DNA of 64,000 bases, taken from positions 2,895,417 to 2,959,416 of the forward strand of contig NC_080729.1 of NCBI RefSeq assembly GCF_019097595.1, read 5' to 3'. Shown piece after piece: positions 35,241-47,309 of the stretch. The position numbers and the translations under genes were made by a program. The notes beneath the pieces were generated by a model, which saw nothing but the letters and a program-made list of their open reading frames with translations, was not told the DNA's origin and made no database searches. This DNA comes from Hemibagrus wyckioides. Taxonomy: Eukaryota > Chordata > Actinopteri > Siluriformes > Bagridae. How positions within the stretch are numbered: the first letter of the stretch is position 1; each line of letters begins with the position of its first letter.

Positions 35241-35360
35241 ATCTGGGCAACTTCATCCAAGATGAAGAGACCGACCTGGGGTTTGTTTAGTGATTGATCC
35301 TAGCAAATGGGAGCTAATTACAGATAGGGAAACTGAAGAAAAAGAGGACCTAAGATGACA

Positions 35361-35601
35361 TACACTCTATTGCCAAAAGTTTTGGGACACCCCTCCAAAT
35401 CATTGAATTCGGGTGTTGTTTTTCAGGGGTTGGGCTCGGCCCCTTAGTTCCAGTGAAAGGAACTCTTAATGCTTCAGACCATGGACAATTTCATGCTCTC
35501 ACCTTTGTGGGAACAGTTTGGGGATGACCCCTTCCTGTTCCAACATGAGCATGAGCAACATGTAAAGGCAGACATCCCAAAACTTTTGGCAATGTAGTGT
35601 A
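35361..35601 (+). mobile_element. Tc1-derived miniature element, copy D
   Basis: The left end tacactctattgccaaaag and right end cttttggcaatgtagtgta are inverted repeats with TA at the outside. The 241-bp body equals the ends of copy C with most of the transposase fragment deleted. It is a MITE-like derivative. Confidence 0.92.
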
Positions 35602-37778
35602 TTATTAGATGTTGGAGCCAATCGTTTGGGAGATTTTCAGAGAAAATAAAGCCGTCATTGTTTCTTCCTGTGAGCTTTATGTTCTTGTGACATCATCACC
35701 TTAGTCCTAGACAAGACTCTCCTGCACTCCTGACCATATGATTGGTCAGAAGAAACCTCGGAGCCAACTGATTGGTCATGGAACAGTCAAGGAGGCGGAT
35801 TCAAGTGAGTTTATTAAAGAAAATAAATCAAACATGGCGAAAATCGACCACATTGTTTTATGCAGGATCGTAAGCTAGCAGATTTTTAAAAAATAAATCA
35901 TAAACAAACTGCCTGACTAATCCCTAGTGACCTCGTTATACCTCGTACCTCGTTAGCACCAGCGGGAGCGAGAACAGGAACTTAAATGTAACAAGAAATG
36001 GATAAAAAAGCTCGGTTCTCTAGTAAGAAATTGTAATCATTAGCATATTTCTGAAGGATATCAGTAATCAGTAACTCTGCTTCATCACACCGTCTCATTT
36101 ATCGATTCATTTCCTCTAACAGCACGTCCCCTCGTGTGCTTTATTTCTCATAGAAAAGTCAGGACTCAATAATTCCAGATGACTGACAGAAAAATATTGT
36201 TATTTTCCGAATTCTTTTTGTGTGTTTAAATGCAGCGTACGCCCGGCCGATCGACTCGCCTTGACTCGCCTCGCTCTCTGTTTGTACACCTTTTCATTTC
36301 TGTTTTTTTTTTCTCCTAAACAGACGTTGATTTGAACCCGTATCTCAGATCTCGGAGCAGCACGCGGCCCCAACAACACGCAGCAGGTCAGGGTTGATTT
36401 TTCCATCACCCTCACAGTGACCAGCTTTGTCTGTGTGCGTGACCTGTAGGTAATAACCTGACCTGCGCTGACAAGAAGTTTAGAGAGATGGATTAAAATT
36501 TCATATCTACAACCACTGGCCTCAAAAGCTGACTTCCATTACTCCAGATCATGGCGGTCTTTGTCTCCACACACACACACACACACACAACACTTTCTTT
36601 TATTTTTCACTCGCCGGATCAAACACTTCCACCTTTACTCCTTTGTTCTTGCTTTAAAACCGGATTAATATTTAATGCCGAACTATTTTGCTGTGCTTTT
36701 TTTCCCCTGTTAATTAAAATGACAGAAATTCCTCCGGCTCAAGCCATACATATTCACCTGCAGTAAATGGTAAATAAAAGGAATAATCGGAATTTTAACA
36801 CGTCTTCCATGTCGCACGGAAAACAAAGAATGAAACATGAATTATTTATATGCCTTCGGGTGCCTACTCATGTGGACCGTAAAAAAAATTCATGTTTTTT
36901 TTCATGCACTCTTTTTTAATATGAATGAAGGTCCTTCAGTCGTAAAAGACCGGAGTGTACTCCATCTATACTCCATTTTCTGAGAGCGTTTCACAAAGCA
37001 GCTCGATATTGCGAGGAAATACCAGGGCCTCCGAGCCAATACAACGCACTCGACATCTGCGTAAGAGGAAAATACGCCAGCTCCGATGCTGTAGCCCCGA
37101 AGGAGACCGCGTCACTCCCTTGATGCTGAAGAGACGTGACGGATCCGCCCGAGTTGTCACTGGGTATTTTGGGTTGCGGCGGCGAACAGGTACTACGGCG
37201 TGACGGAGAGCAACGTGTTACCTCAAACAGTCACTCAGCTTCTGAGACCTAGAACGTTCCATCAGAAGCCGATCCGCAGGGACGAGGCGAATGGAAACGG
37301 CGCTGAATTACTGCATGAGATTCAATAACGGCACGAGAGGAAAAGTACAAGAGAGAGCCTTCTCTATTCAGTTTGATGGCTTGCCAAGAGTTCTCTTGTG
37401 GCTTTGCTTTTCATGCAAAGTATTTTTCAACTGTGAACATTTCCCAGAATGCCGTTCTCTCTCACTCTCCCTCTTGCTTTCTCTTTCTCTATCTCAGCTG
37501 TCATCATTTTCTCCTGTAAGGTTTATGTTCTTTTCACATCATCACTTTATTATTATTATTATTATTATCAGCAAACTAGACAAGCTCCTGATCTCCTGAC
37601 AAGTCTGTATTAGTTATTAACCCCCGTGTACCACGCAGGAGTCGGATTTCTTTTGAACGACAATCATCACTGAAGTTAACTTTAAACTCTTCAAAATTCC
37701 ACTTGATTTTGCGACATTTATTTTTTTTATTTGCAATGTGACAACTTTTTGTGCCTAAAAACTGCTCAACTACTGGAC
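35602..37778. other. Mostly unique sequence
   Basis: (CA)n lies at about 36569-36590, a C/T-rich stretch at about 37456-37498, and (TTA)n at about 37547-37569. The part 36950-37340 is CpG-richer and non-repetitive and could be a constrained element. Frames up to 102 codons lack recognisable domains. Confidence 0.4.
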
Positions 37779-38205
37779 TTTTTATTTTTCGTTTTGTTTT
37801 TGGATCTTTTTTGTTCGTTTTCTGATTATTTTCTGATTTGTTTATTTTGTTTTCAGATTTGTTATTTTGTTTTGGGATTTTTTTTTTTCTGATTTTTTTT
37901 CACATTTTTTTATTTTGTTTTCAGTTTTATTATTTTGTTTCTGACTTCTTTTCTTATTTTTTAAATTTTGTTTTCAGATTTATTATTTTGTTTTCAAATT
38001 TTTTATTTTGTTTTTGGATTTTTTATTTAGGTTTTTTGAACTTGTCATTATGTTTTTGGATTTTTTTAAAGTTGTTTTCAAATTTGTGTTTGTTTTTTGT
38101 TTTTTTTTCTTTTGAGATTTTTTTCTTTTCTTTTCTAATTTATCATTTTGTATTGAATTTTTTTATTTTGTTTTCAGATTTTTTATTTTGTTTTGCGTTT
38201 CTCGG
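37779..38205. repeat. T-rich minisatellite with repeated tttttattttgttttcag
   Basis: Imperfect units of about 17-35 bp combine tattttg, ttttcagattt and T runs. The word gttttcag occurs near 37849, 37917, 37970 and 38170. The 147-codon Phe-rich frame is a translation of this array, not a gene. Confidence 0.85.
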
Positions 38206-38848
38206 CCCCGTAATTATAACACGTTATGAATGTGACTACAGTTCTGCCTTTCTGATAGAAAGTGTTTGGTTAAAAAAGTAAACCTTAATGAAATGAGCTT
38301 TCTGAAAGCCTCGTCCTGGATGTCACGCCCGGTCCTGGTCTGACCCACTGGCCCACATCTGTCCTGCTTCAGGAAGTGGTGCTGTCGCAGGAAATCAGGC
38401 TCTATCACACAGCCACGTTAAGCAGCGTAGCCACTTTGCTAGCCTATGCTACGCCTCAGCGTATGAGTCACACGCTCACTCATGGCTGCCATCTGGAGAA
38501 TCCGGAGACTGCGAGCGAAGGATGTGAACTTGAAGACGAAAGACAGCGTTAGTCAGAGCGATGTTCTGGCTTCGGGGAACGTGTTCTGCAATTACACATG
38601 CTACAAGTTGGGGAAGTGTGGCGCGAGTCTGGCACAGCTCACGCTCCGAGAGAATGTGTCAGAGTGATAAGGCGTCACAACAATGCCGGAGACGCTAATC
38701 CAGTCGTCTCCCCAGGCCCCGCGCCGACTTCTGGCCTTTGATGCGTGGAAAACGCCGAGCTGTTCCGTCTTTGCTTTGTGCCTCTCCCTCGATGTCAACA
38801 TAAATCTTCTCACTTTCTGCAGTGTTTCTCAAATTCATGTCTAACACC
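38206..38848. other. Unique sequence, moderately CpG-rich
   Basis: Non-repetitive, with CpG-containing words near 38500-38720. Frames of 61-70 codons show no domain. It could be regulatory. Confidence 0.35.
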
Positions 38849-39074
38849 ATCCCTCTCTCTCTCTCTCTCTCTCTCTCATCCCCCCTCTCTTTCTCTTTCT
38901 CTCACCCTCTCTCTATCTCTCCCCCTTCTCTCTTTCTCCCCCCTCTCGTTCTCTTTCTCTCCGTTCCCCCCCCTTTTCTCTTTCTCTCTCCCTCTCCCCC
39001 TCTCTCCCTTCCACACTCTCTCTCTGTCTCTCTCTCTCTTTCTCGCTCACTCCCTTCCTCTCTCCCTCTCTCAT
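38849..39074. repeat. Pyrimidine-rich (CT/CCCT) tract
   Basis: The plus strand is nearly all C and T, with clustered cccc and ctctct. The Ser/Leu/Pro-rich frames of 90-113 codons are compositional. Confidence 0.95.
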
Positions 39075-39507
39075 GTCTTTTCTTAGCAGGTTAAAATCCC
39101 TCCTGAACTGAACACTAAACTGAGTGACTCCTACATTTCATTTAAGAAGCACTTTCTTTTTTTTGACTCTAACTCGAGTGTTTCAATTTGTTCTTAAGCT
39201 AATGCCTCAGAGTTGTTTTTCTTTCAGTGTTTTTACCTTCTGTTACTTTCTCTGCTTTCATTCCTGAATTCATGACTGCACTTCAGTCGATTTCTCTTCA
39301 TCCTCTACTTCTGTGTTTTCCTCCTGCGGGTCTGTGGACCTGGAAGTAAAAAAAACTAAACCTCAGTATTAGAGATCTAGATTAGAGCTAACGTCATTCC
39401 CGCTAGCATTTAGTGTAGACTGAGGACGAGCTAAACTAGTTTTGTTTTAAATGATCATGTCCCTACAAAAGGCAAACAAAATTTAGCTAGCAAGCTATTA
39501 GCAAGCA
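39075..39507. other. Unique sequence, nothing recognised
   Basis: No repeat or coding signal. Confidence 0.4.
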
Positions 39508-39985
39508 GTGGTATTCAGTATCTCCAGTGATATTCAGTATCTCCAGTAATTTTCAGTATCTCCAGTGGTATTCAGTATCTCCAATGGTATTCAGTATTTA
39601 GTATCTCCAGTGGTATTCCGTATCTCCAGTGATACTCAGTATTCAGTATCTCCAGTGGTATTCTGTATCTCCAGTGACATTCTGTATTTAATATTTCCAG
39701 TGGTGTTCAGTATCTCCAGTAGTATTCAGTATCTTCAGTGGTATTCCGTATCTCCACTGGTTTTCAGTATTCAGTATCTCCAGTGGTATTTAGTATCTCC
39801 AGTGGTATTCAGTATCTCCAGTTCTATTAAGTATCTCCAGTGGTGTTCAGTATCCCCAGTGGTATTTAGTATCTCCAGTGGTATTCAGTATCTCCAGTGG
39901 TATTCAGTATCTCCAGTTCTATTAAGTATCTCCAGTGGAATTCAGTACCTCCACTGGTATCCAGCATCTCCAGTGGCATTCAATA
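39508..39985. repeat. 19-bp minisatellite (attcagtatctccagtggt)
   Basis: About 24 imperfect copies of a 19-bp unit occur, with occasional 9- to 11-bp partial units (attcagt duplications). The 142-codon Ser/Val/Ile-rich frame is its translation. Confidence 0.96.
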
Positions 39986-40681
39986 ATGTTTAATCAGACT
40001 AAAGATTAAAAAGATACTCTAGCATTAGCTCTGAAGCACCAGAGCGAATTTAAAAAACAAGAGGGCCCGAGCGATAACGGGCCCCTCTAAACGGCATATG
40101 CAGACACGTGCAAAAGTGTTGCTAAAGACCATCTGCTGGGGCTGATTTATCAGGAGCCCAGAGAGAGACGAGAAGCGTATTAGCAATGCAAACACGGGCC
40201 AAGGATCAGGCAAAGTACAAGAGAAAGGACATGCGGCGCGATAGTCATAATGAATTTGACTCAGGTAACGTATCTCATGGGGACCTGCCCCCGGTAATGC
40301 AGGAGAAGCGCAGCGCTATGCAGAGGAAGGCATTTATCACCATTTTTCTCCCTGCAGGATTGTGTGCGTAAACATGCTTTTATGCATGGAACTGTTTCAT
40401 TTGCAGCTTGGCGTGGTGTGAATCCACAAGGAGTGTGTCCTTCGCTGCATGATAGATTTAGTTCTGATTGTAGGCAGCTTTTCTTTCTGTGTTTAATCCG
40501 TTTTAGTACAATGCAGCCATTACAACGCTTTGAATAATTAATCTTACACACACACACATACCTTTTTTATACATTTTATAGTGATAGAACGGAAATTAAC
40601 AAAATTATATGCCATGAGTATTTCAACCATAAAATCTCTCAGATAAACCTGCACACCATCAAAATATAAATATTTTTTTTA

Positions 40682-40683
<2 letters not shown>
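39986..40683. other. Unique sequence containing a GC-rich hairpin
   Basis: At 40061-40087 gagggcccg and cgggcccctc can pair around the loop agcgataa. The part 40030-40380 is mixed-composition, non-repetitive DNA and a candidate conserved block. No coding homology is recognised. Confidence 0.4.
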
Positions 40684-40758
<75 letters not shown>

Positions 40759-40870
40759 GTAATAATAAATATTATTATTAATATTGTACAATATTTATTT
40801 TAATACAATTTATTATATATATATTATATTATAATATATATATACATATATATTAATACATTATAATATT
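40684..40870. repeat. Long (AT)n tract and AT-rich extension
   Basis: About 36 uninterrupted AT dinucleotides (40684-40756) are followed by degenerate att/tat sequence. Confidence 0.96.
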
Positions 40871-42104
40871 ATATATTACTATGCATTATATAAGCACAGT
40901 GATGGGAGCATTATCATGAAAATTAGCCTCTTAATTATGCTATATATTTTTGTTAAAAAATAAATAATAATAATGTAAATAATAATATTCTGCATGATGT
41001 TAAAAAATGTATACATCATTTTCCAAATTTTTTCCAAACTGTGTTGTTTTCTTGGTCTTCCTGATTAGCGTGGATTCTCCTTGTTATACAGTTCACACCA
41101 CAATTAACACTTACACTAATTGTTCCATGTGCTATTGTGTCTATTATAATTAAACTGATTCATTCGTGTCACTATCTAATGTGTACACCTGTTCCTTGAT
41201 GTTTGGCTTTATTTATGCTCATGTTCTGTAGTCTTCCGCATTGTCAATGCACCTGTTTTTTACTGTTTGTTGTGATATTATTGAGGTATGAGTCTCCAGT
41301 GTTGTTAAAAATAGTGCTTACTTATGGTGATCTGTGGCTCTCAACCCCGGTTGACTTTCTCTGTAATTATTCCATTTTTTTTAAATTCACTTCCACAGCA
41401 GGATTTGATAACATGACCCCTAGTTTATACCCAGCTCTGTATTCAAAACAAAGCCTCTGATTATATTTCTCTGCATTGATTCACACGATGTTAATTGAAG
41501 TCAAGACGTGAGATAAGAATATATTAGAATATATCACATAAAAAGCACGGCAACAAGTTAGCACCGGTTCTGGCTTGACAGCGCAGAACATGGCAATATT
41601 CTGCTGCTATTTCGTGCCAAACTGCTGCTAAATGACTGGATCATAGTCTCCTTGGTGATGCCATGTGCAGAGATTTCAGTAACACGCTGAGAATGAAACT
41701 GCGAGAACTTAACTTAACTGCGTTCATTAACCGCTAGACGTTGTGTGGTCTGACAAGCAGCATGCGCTCGGGAAATTAGCGTCAAACCACCACGTCAAGC
41801 CTTATCGCGGGAATGCTGGCAAGTTTAAGTAGCAGTGAGAGGCAGAAATTGACTGCATGCGCAATAATTCATGTTCGTATTGATCCATGTGGATGAGTGA
41901 ATGATCGTCAACGTGTGATAGATGGATGCGGCTCAAACAGATAATTAGAACGATGCTGGAGAAGACATGAAACTCGAAGGAAATGGGATCGTACATTAAA
42001 ATGACTTTTAGCTAACTTTATTTATAGCAAGAATGAAATATTACACCATGGAACTGTTGAATCCTTCACTCTGATTCATCAGAACCTATTGATTATAATT
42101 ATCT
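40871..42104. other. Unique sequence, nothing recognised
   Basis: An 85-codon frame at 41203-41460 has no recognised domain. No repeats stand out. Confidence 0.4.
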
Positions 42105-42278
42105 GTTATTATTAGGGGCCCAAGCACTTCATTATGTTTCCTCCCATTGTTATTATTATTAGGGGTTCAGGCACTGATATTTCCTCTCATTATTATTATA
42201 AAGGGTCCAAGCACTCATGATATTTACTCCTATTGTTATTATTAGGGGTCCAAACTTGTGATGTTTCCTATCATCATT

Positions 42279-42420
42279 ACAGGAGTGAGATGGATCATCT
42301 GGTCTCATGGTGCAGCATGAACAACCTGGAGCTCAACTCTCTCAAGACAGTGGAGATGATAGTGGATTTTAGGAAAGTCCCAGCCCCCCTCTCCCTGTCA
42401 TCCTTTATGACTCTCCGGTG
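42279..42420 (+). pseudogene. Non-LTR retrotransposon RT fragment
   Basis: The plus-strand frame reads EMDHLVSWCSMNNLELNSLK, then TVEMIVDFRK. This matches the reverse-transcriptase segment 'WCxxNNLxLNxxKTxEmivDFRk' downstream of the catalytic YxDD in several fish LINE clades (CR1, L2 and Rex types). Only about 45 codons survive, inside a tandem array. Confidence 0.72.
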
Positions 42421-42675
42421 GCACTTATGATGTTTACACCTATTATTATTGTTAGGGGTCCAAGCTCACAGTGAGGTTTATATCCAGTTATTATTAGGGG
42501 TCCAAGCACTTGATAATGTTTACTCCCACTGTAATTATTAGGGGTCCAAGATAGTTCCAAGCACATAGTGATATTTCTTCTCATTATTATTAGGGGTCCA
42601 AGCAGTCTTAATTGTTCATACCCCCAATCATTATTAGGGGTCCAAGCACTGGCTAATGTTTAGTCCCACTGTAGG

Positions 42676-42725
42676 AAAGTGGTAGCTCAGTGGATAAGGC
42701 ATTGGACTACTGACCAGAAGTCCAA
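42676..42725 (+). mobile_element. tRNA-derived SINE head fragment
   Basis: The bases gtggtagctcagtggataag and gcattggactactgacc match the 5' tRNA-like part of a fish SINE with an intact A-box-like element (tagctcagtgg). No B box follows, so it is truncated. Confidence 0.6.
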
Positions 42726-42880
42726 ATACTCATGATATTGACTCCTACTGTTATCATTAGGGGTCTAAGCATTTGGCGATGTTTGTACCCCCTGTTATCA
42801 TTAGGGGTCCTAACACTCTGTGATGTTTAATCTCACTGTGATTATTAGGGGTCCAGGTACTCTGTGATGTTTACTCCCAC

Positions 42881-43875
42881 ATCAATCTATCCTGTGTCTA
42901 TTCAAGTGCAAATTGATTTTATTGAAACCTGATTCTTATTTCATTGGCAATAACAATGGTGACTGATTGACAGATTGGTGATTAGACATGACAGTTAAAC
43001 AAAAGCCACCTACTCTTTTAAGTCGGATCTCCTGCTAGGCAGCAGTCAGTCATCAGATGTGCAATTACAGCCATTTTAAATATCTGCATTTCTCTTTTCC
43101 TGCCTTGTTCTTTTACTCTTTTCTGTCAATTCAGTTTTATATGCAGGATAGATATGAATATTCAGATAGATTTATTTTGGCATGTGTTGTGTAAATACGA
43201 ATAATGCCACCTGTGACCCAAACTTCAACTATTCTGACCACATATTATATTTCAGAACAGAAATGTTTAGGTTGAAACATCTGAAGTGTACAACTGTGAA
43301 CACAGCTGAACCAGCAGGTGAAGGTGAGGGTGAGGTTTTGTGTGTTTGTGTGTGTGTGTGTTACAGTAAGTGAACTATAATTACAGGGATGATGGAGAAA
43401 TGGGTGACTCGTGTCGCCGCCTCTGATTAGGATCATGGGGGGTCACTAGTCTGGACTGTAGCGCACCTTCATCCTCAGCCCACACTTCATTATGGCTCAG
43501 TGGCTGCTTTAAGCGCCACGGGGTGTGTAATCAGCATGCTAATGAAGCCTTGGAACAGAGGGACAAGGTGACCATGTGTCCTCTAACACAGACACACACA
43601 TCTGATTACACGGGAGTCAGGTGCATGGGGTTTATGAAATTCAGTTTCACTCGGAGACTTCAGAAGAGAAATAAATGCAAAAGGTTTATAATAAGGACGT
43701 TTTGTTCATGATGGGGAGGCGAAGTTTAAGGTAACATTTTGCAGATGCATAAAATTTAACCTGCTGCAGGTTTCAACACTTTTATTCGCACAAACACAAG
43801 AAAATATAAGCTCCGCCCACAATTACATCATGTTAGGAAACATTTCTCCAATGGATCTTCTTCCAAGTTCCTGAT
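42881..43875. other. Unique sequence with a short (TG)n
   Basis: A gtgtgt tract lies at about 43338-43360. Short frames on both strands show no domain. Confidence 0.4.
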
Positions 43876-44190
43876 GATTATTATTATCAGTTATTATTTG
43901 TGGCCCAAGCACTCCATTATGTTTCCTAGGGTTAGGGGTTAGGGTTAGCACTCAGTCTATTAATAGGGGTCCAAGCACTCAGTGATGTTTACTCCCACTG
44001 TTATTATTAAGGATCCAAGCATTGATGTTTATTCTTATTATTATTATTAGGGGTCCAAGCACTCTGTTGATGTTTATTCCCACTTTATTATTGCGGTCCA
44101 AGAAGGTTCCCAGCACAGGTGTTTCATCTATTAGAATTAAGGGGCCAAGCACTCATGGTGTTTCCTCCCATTATTATTAATAGGGGTCCA
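43876..44190. repeat. Second block of 'aggggtccaagcac' array
   Basis: Same unit type as 42105-42880, with about seven imperfect copies. It includes the phrase gggttaggggttagggttag near 43929-43948, a chance or telomere-like triplet rather than an array. Confidence 0.8.
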
Positions 44191-45177
44191 CATCAGGAAA
44201 CATTTCTCCATTTCTCCTGAGCAAAGTGGATCCCAGTTTGGTTTTATGCTCACATGCTTTTCAGCTCATCACATATGTAAAGAGTGTTTATTAGTGTCTA
44301 CATCTCCTTCCTGTTCCTGTCAGCTCAGCCCAGTATAGCCGTTCTCCCGGGATGCTGAGGTTCTGGAGTAGTAATAAGCTTGAGGATGTGTTCCTTTACA
44401 GAGACATGAGAGAGAAATGTTAAAGAGATCAATTAAAACCGCTGATTCTATCTACTGCCCAAGAAATATCACCCACCTACACATCAGATACTGTACATAC
44501 ACATAAAACATGTTTATGCAGAATGCCAAGAATAAAAATAGGAGAGAAGGGGAAGGCTGGGGATTTGGATGAATCAGATTCGGTGACTGTAAAGGATACC
44601 GTGACTGAAAGACGCATTTTGGCTTCAAAGCAATCTTTGACAATCTGTGAGGAAAGTAATAAAGCGCCCGCAGATGAAACCTTTTCAAAGAGAGCATCAC
44701 TTCTTATCAATCTCGCCGCTAATCTCCTGAATGCTAAAGCTCGGAAATTTCCCTCTACTGCTGTGCGGGTTTATCGGAGAGGTTTATCTCTTACCTACTG
44801 CTTCAAAACACAGCAGAAGGTGAAAAAAACCCACATGCGACTCGCCTCAGATGACGTTCCGGTCACGTGTCGTATCACGGGCCAGAAACTCTGTGTAGTT
44901 TGTTCAGAAATACAATTCTAAAGAATTAGAGTGTGTTTTTATTTTTTATTTTTTTTTCCTCCAAAATCTTACTTATTTCCTTTATGGTCTTATTATTGTA
45001 TTTTTGTATTTTATTTTAGTTTTTATTTTAAATATATTAGGAATCTATTTGAACTTTTCGAATCTTTATCTCAATTATTTCTTTTTGAATTTCATTTACT
45101 GGGTGCATTAAATTCTGAATTGGAAAAAAAATTATTAAACAAATAAACAAATAAATAATACATTTTTAAATAAATTA
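44191..45177. other. Unique sequence, no supported gene
   Basis: A 132-codon plus-strand frame (44523-44921) is the longest non-repetitive open frame outside transposons. It has a Lys/Arg-rich, soluble composition, but no domain, promoter or splice evidence I can recognise, so I do not call it a gene. Confidence 0.35.
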
Positions 45178-45210
45178 ATAAATAATAATAATAATAATAA
45201 TAATGATAAC

Positions 45211-45245
<35 letters not shown>

Positions 45246-45268
45246 TAATAATAATAATAATAATAACA
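45178..45268. repeat. (TAA)n microsatellite with gat and aac variants
   Basis: About 29 trinucleotides, mostly aat. Confidence 0.96.
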
Positions 45269-47309
45269 GCACAACTCAAAAAGTAGTTCCAGCTGTAATT
45301 AACAACATTTAAAAATTAATAACATTTTTATTTTAATTAATGTTTTCTGTTTTTTATTATTTTTCTATTTTTTCTATAATAACAGCTCATAGACACAGAT
45401 TTTTATGGTAACCATTAATGATAAATGGGGAAAAAGCAAAACCTGTGGTGTTTTTTTGTTCCACAGAAATAGATAAAGAGAAAAAAGGTGAAAAAAAATG
45501 CATGTGAGAACGATTGAAGCCACCTTTCCTTTTTAAATCTTCCCCAACACTAAATCTTTTATTTTTTCAGCTAATTAAAACACGAGTTAATTCTTCTCTC
45601 AGAAATTTACTGCAGATAAACTCCAGGTGAGAACTCCTTATTAGCGACGTCGATGAGGATGAGGAGTCGATGCCGGAGTCTGTTATTTCTCATCAGACCC
45701 GCAGGATTCTTCATAACACTCGGATTTGGAGAGTATTGATTTCAGGCTTTATTATTATTATTTTTTGCAATCCCAGACCCCCCAAAAAAATGTTCTAGAT
45801 GAGTGTCATATACCATGTGTGAGATAGAAAGGTGGAAAGAAAGTACACAGGACATAAATTAGAGGTAAATTTTGGATTTTTGTTTTTCTGCGTAGAGAAG
45901 GATTTTTCTGAAATACTCGTCCTTTCCTAACTGTTCCCAAGCAACCATTACATGTGTGATGTGAACAATACGAATAATCAAGCGTGAAAAAAAATAAACA
46001 TGACCTCGTCACTTCCTGTGACACTCAGAGCACCGAGTATTTCCAGAGGAACTCCATATTCGTATATTCCAGGTCCAGCATTTGTAGATTATTACATGAG
46101 GAATACTCTCTCTCTCTCTCTCTCTCTTTCTCTCTGATAAAAACCAATAAGAAAAGGAGAATAGTTTAAGGCTTTGGATTTGCTCGTTTGTACACCGGCT
46201 TACTCTCCACATTAATAAGACTCACAGGCTCTCATCTGGGGGCTTGTTTTTTCTCTTTAATGAGAGAGATGCATGCTAAATTTATGGTCAAAGGGAACTG
46301 GCCTTTCTTAAATGAGCCCAAATAAAACGGTTCTGCTATAAAACCCTGCCGCATTTTTATACAGATCGAGAGCAAAGCCCTGGGTTTTAATGGCTGCCTG
46401 TAGACTGGACTCGTTCATACGCGACGTTGTTTTGCTGTAATCTAAAAGCATGGGAGATAATTTAGGCTAAAATTTAAGAAAGAAATAATGAAATGCTTCG
46501 TCTGAAATAACGACACGCTGCTCGATAAGGAAGGAAAAATCTGTGGTGTTATTTAACAAATAAAAAGCATTTCTTTAGAACTTTCCACAAAATCTAACAA
46601 AAGTATAAACAGATAAAAAAAAAACTGTTGGTGTTTAATAATGAAACAACGTAAGCGTGCAAAACATTAGCCGGTCGCTGTGGTATAAAAGGAATAATCC
46701 GCTTCAGAACATGACGCTGTGGGAAAATAATCAGTTTTCAATCCAATGACGAATTGATTAGCACCAATAACAAGTTTTTATTTAGTTTTATTTTACTTAT
46801 TTTTTGGGGAATCAAACTGCGCTGAGCGAAATACAGAGCTAATAAAAGCTGCTAATACAACTCGAGCGAAGCTAACGACGCTCCCGGATTTGAATAATGC
46901 TCATCATCGTGCTTTGTCATGGACACAAACACGCTACGGTACATCAGAGCTCTAATCAGTAGAGGATAAGCAGGATGACTGCAGAAAGTCAGCATCTCCG
47001 CTGGGATTCCAGTAATTACTCCTTTCCTCTGTCGAGTATTTCCTGTAGCATGGACCCAGAATGCATTTACGCAATTAATGAGCTAACCGGCTTGTCATAT
47101 TTTCACACATTCTATCCGGGATAATTACCCAGCGGTTTGACTTTGGGTGTACGACCGGAGGATTTCCGCTAACAACGTCAAGACGCGCTCGCCTCACCTG
47201 TACGCATTCCTACTCTCTAATCCTCGTTTTCAGGAAACTGCGATGCAGTGGGAATCAGGAAATAAACTCTGAGGTCATCTCTAGATGTGCGTGCTATTAA
47301 AGCAGACGA
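45269..47309. other. Mostly unique sequence, candidate conserved blocks
   Basis: A (CT)n lies at about 46107-46135. The stretches 46200-46560 and 46860-47220 are mixed-composition, non-repetitive DNA with homeodomain-like taatta or ataatta words (for example gggataattaccca near 47120). This is a hint of regulatory sequence only. Confidence 0.35.

Larger units (their letters stand above)
42105..42880. repeat. Interrupted array of (ATT)n plus 'aggggtccaagcac' units
   Basis: About 13 imperfect units of 40-60 bp read ttattattaggggtccaagc, then actc and a tgatgtttactcccac-like block. The array contains a LINE fragment (42279-42420) and a SINE head (42676-42725). A second block lies at 43876-44190. 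The motif is typical of a widespread fish repeat whose neighbouring part 'gctgcttgcagcta...ttattatt' appears at 63860-63920. Confidence 0.85.

Noticed and set aside
37838..38281. 147-codon Phe-rich, membrane-like frame
   Set aside because: Arises from a T-rich minisatellite. Hydrophobicity is compositional.
43929..43948. Telomere-like gggttagggg phrase
   Set aside because: Only two or three imperfect units inside another array, not an interstitial telomere tract.
44523..44921. 132-codon frame in unique DNA
   Set aside because: Longest non-repeat frame outside transposons, but I recognise no domain, and a frame of this length can occur by chance in 64 kb. A protein search or RNA-seq would decide.
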